From: Yeosuana marina
GTDB lineage: Bacteria > Bacteroidota > Bacteroidia > Flavobacteriales > Flavobacteriaceae
DNA length: 64,000 bases
Direction: 5' to 3'
NCBI RefSeq assembly: GCF_011762485.1
Contig: NZ_JAAKGI010000039.1
Span: 1 to 64,000 of the forward strand
Shown here: in pieces, positions 40,756 through 49,971 of the stretch
Position numbering within the stretch: the first letter of the stretch is position 1
How the letters are laid out: each line of letters opens with the position of its first letter
Program-made: the position numbers and the translations under genes
The notes under the pieces: model-generated
What the model was told of the DNA's origin: nothing
The model's database searches: none
Seen by the model: the letters and a program-made list of their open reading frames with translations, nothing else

Positions 40756-43500
40756 ATGATTAAGATTCGTAAATTTTATTTTTTAAAGTTGTTTATTCTA
40801 ATAAACTTTCTTTTTGGATGTTCAAATAATTCAGAAATCAAAAAATATACTATTGGGTTTTCTCAAACAGGTTTTAATGACGAATGGAGAAAATCAATGA
40901 ATGAGGCAATGGAAATCCAAATTGGGTTTTATCCTAATGTTAATCTTCAAATATTAGATAGCAAAGATGACATTGATAAACAAATAAAGGATATTGAGCA
41001 ACTCATTTCAGAGAAAGTAGATATACTAATAGTATCGCCCATAAAATCAAAACCTATAACACCAATTGTTGAAAAAGCGTTTAAAAAAGGCATTCCCGTT
41101 TTGGTTGTAGACAGAAAAATAGATGGCGATAATTATAGGGCTTATTTGGGTGGGGATAATTATCAAGTAGGTAATAATGCGGCTAATTATTTGGCTGCAT
41201 TAACAAGAAATCCTAAAAGTATTATAGAAATTAAAGGTCTTAAAGGTTCTTCACCCGCTTTAGAGCGTAGCTCAGGTTTTAATGATATTATTGATACAAC
41301 TCCTAATTTAAAAGTTGTTAAAACTATTGAGGGGAATTGGGAGAGTTATTCAATTAAAGATAATTTACGTCATGTACTTGACAGCTTAAAAGATATTGAC
41401 TATATATTTGCACATAATGATAGAATGGCTTTGGGAGCCTATGAAGTAACGAAAGAAAAGAAGCTTGAAAATAAAGTTAAAATTATAGGTGTAGATGGTT
41501 TAAATGGTCCAAATGGAGGCATCCAATTAGTTAAAGAAAAAAAGTTGTTAGCGACTATTTTATACCCAACAGGTGGTGATGAAGCCATCAGATTAGCTTT
41601 GAAAATATTAAATGGTGAGCCTGTTGCTAAAAACAATATATTAAGCACTATTGTAATAGATTCTCGTAATGCTGATATTATGAGCAATCAATTTGATAAA
41701 ATCAATCAGCATCAACATGACATTGAGCGCCAACAGGAAAAAATAAAACAACAGGAAAAAACATATACTACACAAAACAACGCTTTAAAACTACTTTTAG
41801 GCTTATTGATATTAAGTGTTCTTTTAATAGCCTATAGTATTTATTCAGGATACAACATTAGAAAGAAAAAGCGCGAACTAGAGTTACGAAACAAAAAGAT
41901 TACTATCCAGCGAAACCAAATTAAAAAAATAGCCGAAGAAGTTAAAATAAGTAATGATGCCAAGGTTAACTTTTTTACAGGACTATCACATGAATTTAAA
42001 ACACCCATAACACTCATTTTGTCATCAATAGAATCTTTAAAAGAAAATAAGGTAATACGTGATAATAAGTTATTGAATGAGATAAATTTGATTTTTAATA
42101 ACTCAAAACGATTGTTGCGATTAATAAATCAACTATTGGATTTTAGAAAAATTGAAGACCGTAAATTTAATTTAAAGGCATCGAAAACCAATTTATCTAA
42201 ATTTTCAAAAAAAATTTTCAAGGATTTCGAACGTGAAGCTCAAAAACGAAATATTAAATTTTCTATTAAAACAAATAATGAAGATTTATCTATTTATTTG
42301 GACAGAAACTTAATGGATAAGGTGTATTTTAATTTACTTTCAAATGCCTTTAAATTTACCCCCAATAATGGTACAATAAGTATTGAAATCATTGATGACC
42401 TCAACACCAATTTTGTTAAAATACATTTCAAGGATTCAGGAATTGGAATACCAAAGCAAGAGTTACAGAAAGTGTTTAAGGCTTTTTTTCAAGGATCTAA
42501 TAATAATAAAACCAGTTCTGGTATAGGGTTGCACCTTTCAAAAGAGTTTGTTGAGTTGCATAAAGGAAGTATTGATGTTATTTCAAAGCACGGAGCCGAA
42601 TTTATCATTACCCTTTACAAAGACAATGTCCATTTGAATTCTGATGAAATTATTTTTGAACCTGACATTATTGATGAATCTATTACAGACTTAAATATAG
42701 AAGATTATGAAGATGACTCCTTTAGTGAGAAACCTTTGTTACAAGGTGAAGAGCGCTATTCTATATTGATAATTGAGGATAATTTAGATTTGATAAAATA
42801 CTTAAAAGGCAAGTTCTCTTCGGATTATGTTGTATATGTTTCTGATGGTAGTGACGGAATTGAAAAGGCTTTGGAGTTCATTCCAGATATCATTATCTGT
42901 GATGTTAATTTGCCAGGTAAAAGCGGTTTTGAAATTTGTAAAACCTTAAAAGCTGATCTGAGAACGTCTCATATTCCAAATATTATACTTACCGCACTAA
43001 ACAATAAAGAATCATATATCAAGGGATTGGAATCTGGTACAGATCTTTACTTAACTAAACCTTTTAGTTTTGCAATTCTCTCGCAATCTGTTAAAACTTT
43101 ATTATACAATAGAGAGAAGTTACGGTATTATTACATCAATAATGTACATACTATAGATGCTCCAGAGCGTTTTGGAACATTTGAACAGGATTTCATTTCA
43201 AATGTTAATGAGCTAATTACTGAAAATTTAGACAATTCCAGATTTTCAGTTGAACAGCTGGCCAGTAGTTTAGATATTTCAAGAATTCAACTTTATAGAA
43301 AGATAAAGGCCATACTTGGTGTTAACATTAGTGATTACATTCAAAATATACGATTGGAAAAAGCCAAAATTCTACTTCAAGAATCGTCATTAACCATATC
43401 AGAAATAGCTTATTCCACTGGATTTTCTTCTCCTAATTATTTTTCCACAAGTTTTAAAAACAAGTACAATAAGTCGCCTAAGGCGTATAGGGAGGAATAA
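40756..43500 (+). CDS. Hybrid two-component sensor/regulator (HTCS), sugar-binding type
   Basis: A 914-residue one-protein signalling system. An N-terminal signal segment (ILINFLFGC) is followed by a periplasmic-binding-protein-1-like sensor domain (about 30-315; AHNDRMALGAYEV, VDGLNGPNGGIQL), a coiled coil and a membrane helix (about 345-367). Then come HisKA with H412 (LSHEFKTP), HATPase (HFKDSGIGIP, SGIGLHLSKEF), a receiver with D716 (IICDVNLPG) and an AraC-type output domain (about 810-912). It is organised as the fructose-sensing HTCS BT1754 of B. thetaiotaomicron, which also uses a PBP-type sensor. It stands upstream of the sugar locus it should activate. Confidence 0.93.
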   Translation: MIKIRKFYFLKLFILINFLFGCSNNSEIKKYTIGFSQTGFNDEWRKSMNEAMEIQIGFYPNVNLQILDSKDDIDKQIKDIEQLISEKVDILIVSPIKSKPITPIVEKAFKKGIPVLVVDRKIDGDNYRAYLGGDNYQVGNNAANYLAALTRNPKSIIEIKGLKGSSPALERSSGFNDIIDTTPNLKVVKTIEGNWESYSIKDNLRHVLDSLKDIDYIFAHNDRMALGAYEVTKEKKLENKVKIIGVDGLNGPNGGIQLVKEKKLLATILYPTGGDEAIRLALKILNGEPVAKNNILSTIVIDSRNADIMSNQFDKINQHQHDIERQQEKIKQQEKTYTTQNNALKLLLGLLILSVLLIAYSIYSGYNIRKKKRELELRNKKITIQRNQIKKIAEEVKISNDAKVNFFTGLSHEFKTPITLILSSIESLKENKVIRDNKLLNEINLIFNNSKRLLRLINQLLDFRKIEDRKFNLKASKTNLSKFSKKIFKDFEREAQKRNIKFSIKTNNEDLSIYLDRNLMDKVYFNLLSNAFKFTPNNGTISIEIIDDLNTNFVKIHFKDSGIGIPKQELQKVFKAFFQGSNNNKTSSGIGLHLSKEFVELHKGSIDVISKHGAEFIITLYKDNVHLNSDEIIFEPDIIDESITDLNIEDYEDDSFSEKPLLQGEERYSILIIEDNLDLIKYLKGKFSSDYVVYVSDGSDGIEKALEFIPDIIICDVNLPGKSGFEICKTLKADLRTSHIPNIILTALNNKESYIKGLESGTDLYLTKPFSFAILSQSVKTLLYNREKLRYYYINNVHTIDAPERFGTFEQDFISNVNELITENLDNSRFSVEQLASSLDISRIQLYRKIKAILGVNISDYIQNIRLEKAKILLQESSLTISEIAYSTGFSSPNYFSTSFKNKYNKSPKAYREE

Positions 43501-43528
43501 ACTAAAAACAACATGGTTTTATCTTGAT

Positions 43529-43556
43529 AATTCAATAATTTATGAATTGTTTTTTT
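43529..43556 (+). terminator. HTCS terminator
   Basis: AATTCA-ATAATTTA-TGAATT followed by GTTTTTTTA. The stem is short (6 bp) but the T-run is good. Confidence 0.5.
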
Positions 43557-43650
43557 AAGTATTTGTTTTTATTAAACACATTGAATTTTTAATTTAATAA
43601 ATGTTTATCATATTTTTTGTGAATTCAATATCTCCTTAATTCGTTTTATC

Positions 43651-43711
43651 GTAACAATTTTGAATAGACAAGTAACAATTTTGAAACTTAAAATATGATT
43701 TTAAAATCATA
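43651..43711 (+). promoter_or_regulatory. Putative HTCS operator: direct repeats and palindrome
   Basis: GTAACAATTTTGAA at 43651-43664 and 43672-43685, start-to-start 21 bases (two helical turns), the arrangement expected for an AraC-type dimer. The palindrome TATGATTTT/AAAATCATA at 43694-43711 follows. They lie 138-198 bases before the MFS start. Confidence 0.55.
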
Positions 43712-43848
43712 GTAACTTTAATGTATTGATTTTGAGTTGATTAAATAAATATTAAAAAATCATTAACAGATTCATAACATATTGTTACAAATCTAAACCT
43801 CAATAATTCGCTTTCCTTGTAATTTGCCAATAACTAAACTAAACTAGA

Positions 43849-45165
43849 ATGAACAAAAAAATATTGATATGGTCAATTACAGCCGCATTAGCAGGTTTTT
43901 TATTTGGATTTGATACTGTAGTCATATCAGGAGCAGAAAAAAAATTACAACTCTTATGGCACTCCTCAGATATGTTCCATGGAGTTGTGGTCATTGGAAT
44001 GGCACTTTGGGGAACTGTAGTGGGAGCTTTTTTTGGTGGCATTCCAACAAATAAAATTGGTAGAAAAAACACATTGATTTGGATTGGTGTTCTATATACC
44101 ATATCTGCCGTGGGATCAGGCTTGGCCAATGACCCATGGACATTTGCTGTGTTTAGATTTATAGGAGGACTTGGTGTAGGAGCTTCAACCATTGCAGCTC
44201 CGGCCTATATATCTGAAATAGCACCAGCAAAGGATAGAGGTAAGTTAGTAGGACTTTACCAATTTAATATCGTTTTTGGAATACTGATAGCATTTCTTTC
44301 AAATTATTTGTTAAATAATGTAGGAGAGAATGATTGGCGTTGGATGATTGGCGTTGAAGCTTTTCCAGCTGCTTTGTATACCGTATTTGCTTTAACGGTA
44401 CCAAAAAGCCCAAGATGGCTGCTTACTAAATTCAGAAATGCTGAAGCCAGAAAAGTGCTTCAAATAATAAGTCCAGATCAAGATCCTGAAAAATTAATGC
44501 TCGAGATTAAGGATGAAATGGAAAACACAGTTCCTCATGAAAATATATTCCTTAAGAAATACCGGTTTCCATTAATACTGGCTTTTTTGATAGCATTTTT
44601 CAACCAGTTGTCAGGTATAAATGCGTTTTTATATTATGCTCCTAGAATATTAACGGAAGCAGGGTTAGCCGAAAGTTCGGCACTTTTAAGTAGCATTGGC
44701 GTAGGGGTTACCAATTTATTGTTTACATTTTTGGGCATCTTTTTAATTGATAGGTTAGGAAGAAGACAATTAATGTACATCTGCTCCTTTGGTTACATTA
44801 TATCGTTATCCTTAGTGTCCATGGCGTTTTTTCTTCATTGGGAAGGCGGTTTTATACCGGTATTTTTGTTCATGTTCATTGCATCGCACGCCATTGGGCA
44901 AGGTACCGTTATTTGGGTGTTTATTTCCGAGATTTTCCCAAATCATTTAAGAGGTTCGGGGCAATCTTTTGGAAGTTCGGTGCATTGGGTTTTGGCTGCG
45001 GTAGTGCCATCGTTGGTGCCCGTGCTGTTTGGAACCATTGGAGCGGGCTTCGTATTTTTAATCTTTGCGGTGATGATGGTCTTCCAACTCTTGTTCGTCA
45101 TCTTTATGATGCCAGAAACCAAGGGTGTTCCGCTTGAGGAGTTAAGTAAAAAGCTAATTAAATAA
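43849..45165 (+). CDS. Sugar MFS transporter
   Basis: A 438-residue inner-membrane transporter of the sugar porter group, with 12 helices. Family motifs: GRKNTLIW after helix 2, RFIGGLGVGASTIAAPAYISE, PKSPRWLL, NQLSGINAFLYYAPRI, DRLGRRQL and the C-terminal PETKGVPLEEL. It should import fructose, sucrose or galactosides made by the enzymes downstream. It is the first gene of the locus, one base from the next gene's ATG. Confidence 0.93.
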   Translation: MNKKILIWSITAALAGFLFGFDTVVISGAEKKLQLLWHSSDMFHGVVVIGMALWGTVVGAFFGGIPTNKIGRKNTLIWIGVLYTISAVGSGLANDPWTFAVFRFIGGLGVGASTIAAPAYISEIAPAKDRGKLVGLYQFNIVFGILIAFLSNYLLNNVGENDWRWMIGVEAFPAALYTVFALTVPKSPRWLLTKFRNAEARKVLQIISPDQDPEKLMLEIKDEMENTVPHENIFLKKYRFPLILAFLIAFFNQLSGINAFLYYAPRILTEAGLAESSALLSSIGVGVTNLLFTFLGIFLIDRLGRRQLMYICSFGYIISLSLVSMAFFLHWEGGFIPVFLFMFIASHAIGQGTVIWVFISEIFPNHLRGSGQSFGSSVHWVLAAVVPSLVPVLFGTIGAGFVFLIFAVMMVFQLLFVIFMMPETKGVPLEELSKKLIK

Positions 45166-45166
45166 G

Positions 45167-46792
45167 ATGAATAAAATGAAAACCTTAATCAAATCCAATC
45201 TAGTTGTAATGCTTATGGTTGTGTCCTTTCTTTTAGGATGCAAAGGTAAAGCACAAAAGAATCAAAATGTTGATAAAGCAGACCAGGTAACTTATTCTGA
45301 GGAAGAACTATACCGTCCAAACTTTCATTTTACTCCAAAAAAAGCTTGGATGAATGACCCAAACGGGATGTTTTACAAAAATGGGTACTATCATTTATAT
45401 TTTCAGCATTATCCAGATGGGAACACCTGGGGTCCTATGCATTGGGGGCATGCCATAAGTACAGATATGGTAACATGGAAAGAAATGCCCATAGCCATAT
45501 ACCCCGATGAAAAAGGATATATCTTTTCAGGAAGTTCGGTTGTAGATGTTAATAATAGTTCAGGGTTTTCCAAAAATGGTATTGAGCCTATAATAGCCAT
45601 GTTTACTTATCATGATATGGATGGTGAAAAATCTGGTAATATAAATTACCAATCTCAAGCCATTGCATATTCTTTAGATGAAGGACAAACGTTTACTAAA
45701 TATTCTGAAAATCCCGTAATTAAGAATCCAGGAATAAAAGATTTTAGAGACCCAAAAATGGTTTGGGACTCCATACACGAAAAATGGCTAATGGTATTGG
45801 CCGCTGGACAAAAAATCATGTTTTATAGCTCTTCAAATTTAAAAGATTGGAAACTAGAATCGGATTTTGGCGATGGTGTTGGAGGTCATGGCGGTGTTTG
45901 GGAATGTCCAGATTTATTTCCAATGAAAGTTCAAGGAACAGATGAAGTTAAATGGGTATTACTTGTTAGTATTAATCCTGGTGGCCCCAATGGTGGTTCT
46001 GCAACGCAATATTTTATTGGTGATTTTGACGGTAAAAAATTTACAATTGATGCTTCTTTTGAAAATGACCTAAATAAATCTGAGTATAAATCCATATGGA
46101 TTGATTATGGCAAGGATAATTATGCGGGTGTAACCTGGTCCAATATCCCAGATAGCGATGGCAGAAAATTATTTATAGGATGGATGTCAAATTGGGAATA
46201 TGCCAATGTAGTGCCTACTGAAACATGGAGAAGTGCTATGACAGTAGCAAGACAAATTGAACTTCAAAAAGTAAATGCTAGTTATAGGTTATTATTTCAA
46301 CCTGTAAGAGAATTAACTAATTATAGAAGCACCAAATTTAAAAAGGAATCAATAGCAATAAAAGGAGACACAAAAATTATTGATTCAAAAGCAATCGATT
46401 TATCAAGTACAGAAATCAATTTTAAAATTTCGAACTTAAAAAACAGTGGTTTCTCCTTCAAACTTACAAATAAACAAGGAGACACCTTAGCTTTTGGATA
46501 TAACCACAGTAATAAAAACTTTTTTGTAGATAGAAGAAAATCTGGTAAAACAGCATTTTCAGAAAAGTTTTCAGATCGTGTTTCAATGGCTAACAGAATA
46601 TCAATAAATCCAGATTTTATAGGTACCATCATTCTTGATAAAACATCTATAGAACTGTTTTTTGATAATGGCGAAACCGTCATGACAGAAATATTTTTTC
46701 CGAACTCACCATTCGACAAACTAAGTATTGAACCTAAAGACCAAGAATTTATTCTTGGCAACATTGAAATCCACAAACTAAATTTTAACTAA
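45167..46792 (+). CDS. GH32 fructosidase (levanase/invertase type)
   Basis: A 541-residue lipoprotein (lipobox FLLGC) of glycoside hydrolase family 32. The nucleophile is D64 in WMNDPNG, the transition-state residue D195 in FRDPKM and the acid/base E246 in WECPD. A five-bladed propeller is followed by the C-terminal beta-sandwich (from about 385). It releases fructose from sucrose, raffinose or fructans in exo fashion. Surface or periplasmic location is expected from the lipid anchor. It follows the MFS gene by one base; a second ATG at 45176 is an alternative start. Confidence 0.95.
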   Translation: MNKMKTLIKSNLVVMLMVVSFLLGCKGKAQKNQNVDKADQVTYSEEELYRPNFHFTPKKAWMNDPNGMFYKNGYYHLYFQHYPDGNTWGPMHWGHAISTDMVTWKEMPIAIYPDEKGYIFSGSSVVDVNNSSGFSKNGIEPIIAMFTYHDMDGEKSGNINYQSQAIAYSLDEGQTFTKYSENPVIKNPGIKDFRDPKMVWDSIHEKWLMVLAAGQKIMFYSSSNLKDWKLESDFGDGVGGHGGVWECPDLFPMKVQGTDEVKWVLLVSINPGGPNGGSATQYFIGDFDGKKFTIDASFENDLNKSEYKSIWIDYGKDNYAGVTWSNIPDSDGRKLFIGWMSNWEYANVVPTETWRSAMTVARQIELQKVNASYRLLFQPVRELTNYRSTKFKKESIAIKGDTKIIDSKAIDLSSTEINFKISNLKNSGFSFKLTNKQGDTLAFGYNHSNKNFFVDRRKSGKTAFSEKFSDRVSMANRISINPDFIGTIILDKTSIELFFDNGETVMTEIFFPNSPFDKLSIEPKDQEFILGNIEIHKLNFN

Positions 46793-46803
46793 ATTAATTT
46801 ATT

Positions 46804-49800
46804 ATGAAATTAAAACAACTTTTATTTCTGCCCGTATTTGCTTTTATAAGCGTTTGGGCACAAGCACAGGTTAGAGGTACTGTTACCTCTCAAGAGGATG
46901 GCATGCCTTTGCCCGGTGTGTCTGTAATTGTATCGGGTACAACCCAGGGTGCCGCAACAGATTTTGACGGTAATTATGTACTGGAAAATGTTGATAAAAA
47001 TGCAACATTGGTTTTTAGCTATGTAGGCTTTAAAACTCAACAAATACAAATAAGTGGACGTTCTGTGATAGACGTGGTATTGGAAATAGATGCAGCTGAA
47101 CTAGATGCGGTTGTAGTAACAGGTTATGGTAAAGAACGTAAAGTAGATATTACTGGCGCTATAACAGTAGTAGATTTAGCTCCTGTTGAAGGGCAAAGTT
47201 TAAGCTCGGGTAATGCCATGCAAGCACTTCAAGGTCGAGTACCTGGTTTGTTTGTTGAAAAATCTGGAGACCCAACAGGATTAAATAGCAGAATACTTAT
47301 TCGTGGCGTTACTACACTAGGTAATAACGATCCATTGTATGTTATAGATGGTGTTCCTACAAAACGTCAGGAAGTTTTTGCAAGTCTAAATCCAAACGCT
47401 ATTGAGTCTATTCAAATACTAAAAGATGCATCTGCTTCCTCTCTTTATGGTTCAAGAGCTGCAAATGGTGTTATAGTAGTAACAACAAAAACAGGTTCAA
47501 AAGGCGAAAGAGTAACAGTAAGTATCAACTCCAACGTATCTGTTCAATCTGAGAAAAAACAGCGTTATACTATGTTAAATGCGCAACAACGTGGTCAAGC
47601 ATTATGGCAAGCATCTGTTAATGATGGTGCAGATCCTAATGGGGGATATGGAGAAATTTACAATTTCGATTGGAATGGCGATTTTAGTAATCCTGTTCTT
47701 AATAATGTTACCGTTAAGCCATTTGTTGGAGGAGACCCTAACGTGCCTGTTGGAGATACAGATTGGCAAAATGAAACTTATGAAACAGGTTATGTATTTA
47801 ATAACGAAGTAACAGTTGCAGCAAGCAGTGAAAAATCATCTTTACTAATTAATATGGGGTATTTAAAAAATACGGGCATGCTTAAAAATACCAATTATGA
47901 TAGGTATACATCTAAGATTAATGGTTCAACTAAGTTATTTAATGATAAACTTAAGTTTGGTGTAAACACTCAATTTTCAACATCTGATGAGACACTAGCA
48001 GCTAATGACGTTGGTAATGCTCCAACTCCAGGTTTAGCGATTACTTTGGCGCCAACAATTCCTGTTTACGATGCCAACGGAAATTTTGCAGGGCCATTAG
48101 GGGCTGGGTACTCAGACCGTAACAACCCTGTGTTAATGCAGTATTTAAATAGATGGGATAATGCCGTAAAAAATAATTTCTTTGGTAGTGTTTATGCCGA
48201 ATTACAAATAATAGATAATTTAACATTCCGATCTACTTTGGGTATTGATTTTAGTGATTTTAAAAAGAAAAATATTGAACCAAAAGTAAATAACGGATTT
48301 ATTACCAGAGGCAATAATAGACTTATTTATGATACCAATAAATTATCATCGCTCGTTTTTTCTAATGTTTTAAATTATAATTTAGAACTTGGGGAAAGTA
48401 AATTTGGAGTTATTTTAGGAGTTGAATCGGTTAACGAGAATTTTGACACATTATTTGCCCAAGCAGATGATTTTGCTGTAGAATCTGAATCATATTTTGT
48501 ATTAAATGCTGCTACTGGGGCTCGAACTAGTAATGGTATTTCTACTGCATATAGTTTGCTTTCACAATTTGGAAAATTGAATTATTCTTATGCCGATAAA
48601 TATTTGGCAACGTTCACATTACGTAGAGATGGTTCTTCACGTTTTGGAAAAAATAACAGATATGGTATTTTTCCAGCAGGTACAGTTGGATGGAAAATTT
48701 CAAATGAGGATTTCTTCCCAAAAACAGATGCTATTTCAGATTTAAAACTTCGTGTTGGATATGGTGAAGTAGGTAACCAAGAAATTGGTAATGTAGCTCG
48801 TTTCGGATTATATGAGTCAAGATATGGACAAAATCAAGCACAACTTTCAGGAGGATTTTTCGAAATTTATCAAAACGTTGGTACTGCTTATGACATTAAT
48901 GGTAATGACACGGGTACTTTACCATCTGGATTTGTTTCTACACAAGCTGAAAATCCAGACTTAAAATGGGAAACAACTAAAGAATATAACTATGGTGTTG
49001 ATTTTAGTTTATTCAATAATGCTATTAATGGCTCGTTCGATTATTTTACCAGAAAAACGAGTGATATTTTAACTACACCACCAATTCCATCTGTATTAGG
49101 AGAAGGGCAGCAACGTGTCTTAAATGGTGCTTCTACCGCAACAAAAGGTTGGGAATTAGCTTTAAGTTATTCTAAATCTTATGATAATGATTTTAGTTTT
49201 ACCGTTTCTACAAATTTTGGAGCCTTTAAAGATAAAATCACTTATTTACCAGCAGATGTTCTTGCAGGATACCCTGGTACAGCAGATAATTCTATATTAG
49301 GCCATTCAGTATTTTCAATATTTGGTTATAAAACAGATGGATTATTTCAAAGTCAGGCTGAAGTGGATGCGCATCCAAACGGTGGGGTGCAAACAAGTAA
49401 TGCCAGACCAGGAGGCATAAAGTTTGTTGACCTAAATAATGATGGAAAGATTGATGGTAATGATAGAGATTTTATTGGAACTACAGTACCTGATCTTGAA
49501 TATGGTATTAGAATAGATTTAAACTACAAAAACTTTGACTTTTCATTGTTTGGTTCAGGAGTTGCAGGTAGAATAGGAATCGATCCATATATTTTCTATA
49601 ATAATTTCGTACAAGGTCGTGATAATGCAGCCCCAGGTGTTTTAAATGCATGGACACCAACAAATACGAATACTGATATTCCTTCATTATCATTAGTAAA
49701 TAATATTGGTGGAGACAATGACTATGTTTACAGAAATAATTCCTATTTTAAATTACGAACCATGCAATTAGGATATTCTTTTCCTGAAAGCTCTATAAGT

Positions 49801-49959
49801 AAATTGGCTGGAATGACAGGGTTACGTGTTTACTGTCAAGGAGAAAATTTATTTTGGTTTACACCTAAAGGCTATATAGGTTCAGATCCAGAGCGTATAG
49901 ATATAAATAGAATTCCAGTACCTACAACATTATCTGTTGGATTAAATATTAATTTTTAA
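46804..49959 (+). CDS. SusC-like TonB-dependent outer-membrane transporter
   Basis: A 1051-residue transporter. A signal peptide (ending WAQAQ) is followed by a CarboxypepD-reg-like domain (VRGTVTSQEDGMPLPGVSV), a plug domain with the SusC motif (ALQGRVPGLFVEKSGDPTG, then IRGVTTLGNNDPLYVIDG) and a 22-strand barrel ending SVGLNINF. It imports oligosaccharides together with the SusD-like lipoprotein encoded 12 bases downstream. Substrate is inferred from the GH32 and GH36 enzymes. Confidence 0.96.
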   Translation: MKLKQLLFLPVFAFISVWAQAQVRGTVTSQEDGMPLPGVSVIVSGTTQGAATDFDGNYVLENVDKNATLVFSYVGFKTQQIQISGRSVIDVVLEIDAAELDAVVVTGYGKERKVDITGAITVVDLAPVEGQSLSSGNAMQALQGRVPGLFVEKSGDPTGLNSRILIRGVTTLGNNDPLYVIDGVPTKRQEVFASLNPNAIESIQILKDASASSLYGSRAANGVIVVTTKTGSKGERVTVSINSNVSVQSEKKQRYTMLNAQQRGQALWQASVNDGADPNGGYGEIYNFDWNGDFSNPVLNNVTVKPFVGGDPNVPVGDTDWQNETYETGYVFNNEVTVAASSEKSSLLINMGYLKNTGMLKNTNYDRYTSKINGSTKLFNDKLKFGVNTQFSTSDETLAANDVGNAPTPGLAITLAPTIPVYDANGNFAGPLGAGYSDRNNPVLMQYLNRWDNAVKNNFFGSVYAELQIIDNLTFRSTLGIDFSDFKKKNIEPKVNNGFITRGNNRLIYDTNKLSSLVFSNVLNYNLELGESKFGVILGVESVNENFDTLFAQADDFAVESESYFVLNAATGARTSNGISTAYSLLSQFGKLNYSYADKYLATFTLRRDGSSRFGKNNRYGIFPAGTVGWKISNEDFFPKTDAISDLKLRVGYGEVGNQEIGNVARFGLYESRYGQNQAQLSGGFFEIYQNVGTAYDINGNDTGTLPSGFVSTQAENPDLKWETTKEYNYGVDFSLFNNAINGSFDYFTRKTSDILTTPPIPSVLGEGQQRVLNGASTATKGWELALSYSKSYDNDFSFTVSTNFGAFKDKITYLPADVLAGYPGTADNSILGHSVFSIFGYKTDGLFQSQAEVDAHPNGGVQTSNARPGGIKFVDLNNDGKIDGNDRDFIGTTVPDLEYGIRIDLNYKNFDFSLFGSGVAGRIGIDPYIFYNNFVQGRDNAAPGVLNAWTPTNTNTDIPSLSLVNNIGGDNDYVYRNNSYFKLRTMQLGYSFPESSISKLAGMTGLRVYCQGENLFWFTPKGYIGSDPERIDINRIPVPTTLSVGLNINF

Positions 49960-49971
49960 AATAAAAAAATC

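Larger units (their letters stand above)
43501..43848. other. Control region of sugar locus
   Basis: This 348-base stretch carries the HTCS terminator (43529-43556), two direct repeats GTAACAATTTTGAA 21 bases apart (43651, 43672), and an 18-bp palindrome (43694-43711). No frame is present. It leads into the MFS gene at 43849. Confidence 0.7.

Noticed and set aside
43839..44192. 117-codon minus-strand frame opposite the MFS gene
   Set aside because: Antisense shadow of conserved transporter helices; proline-rich with no domain.
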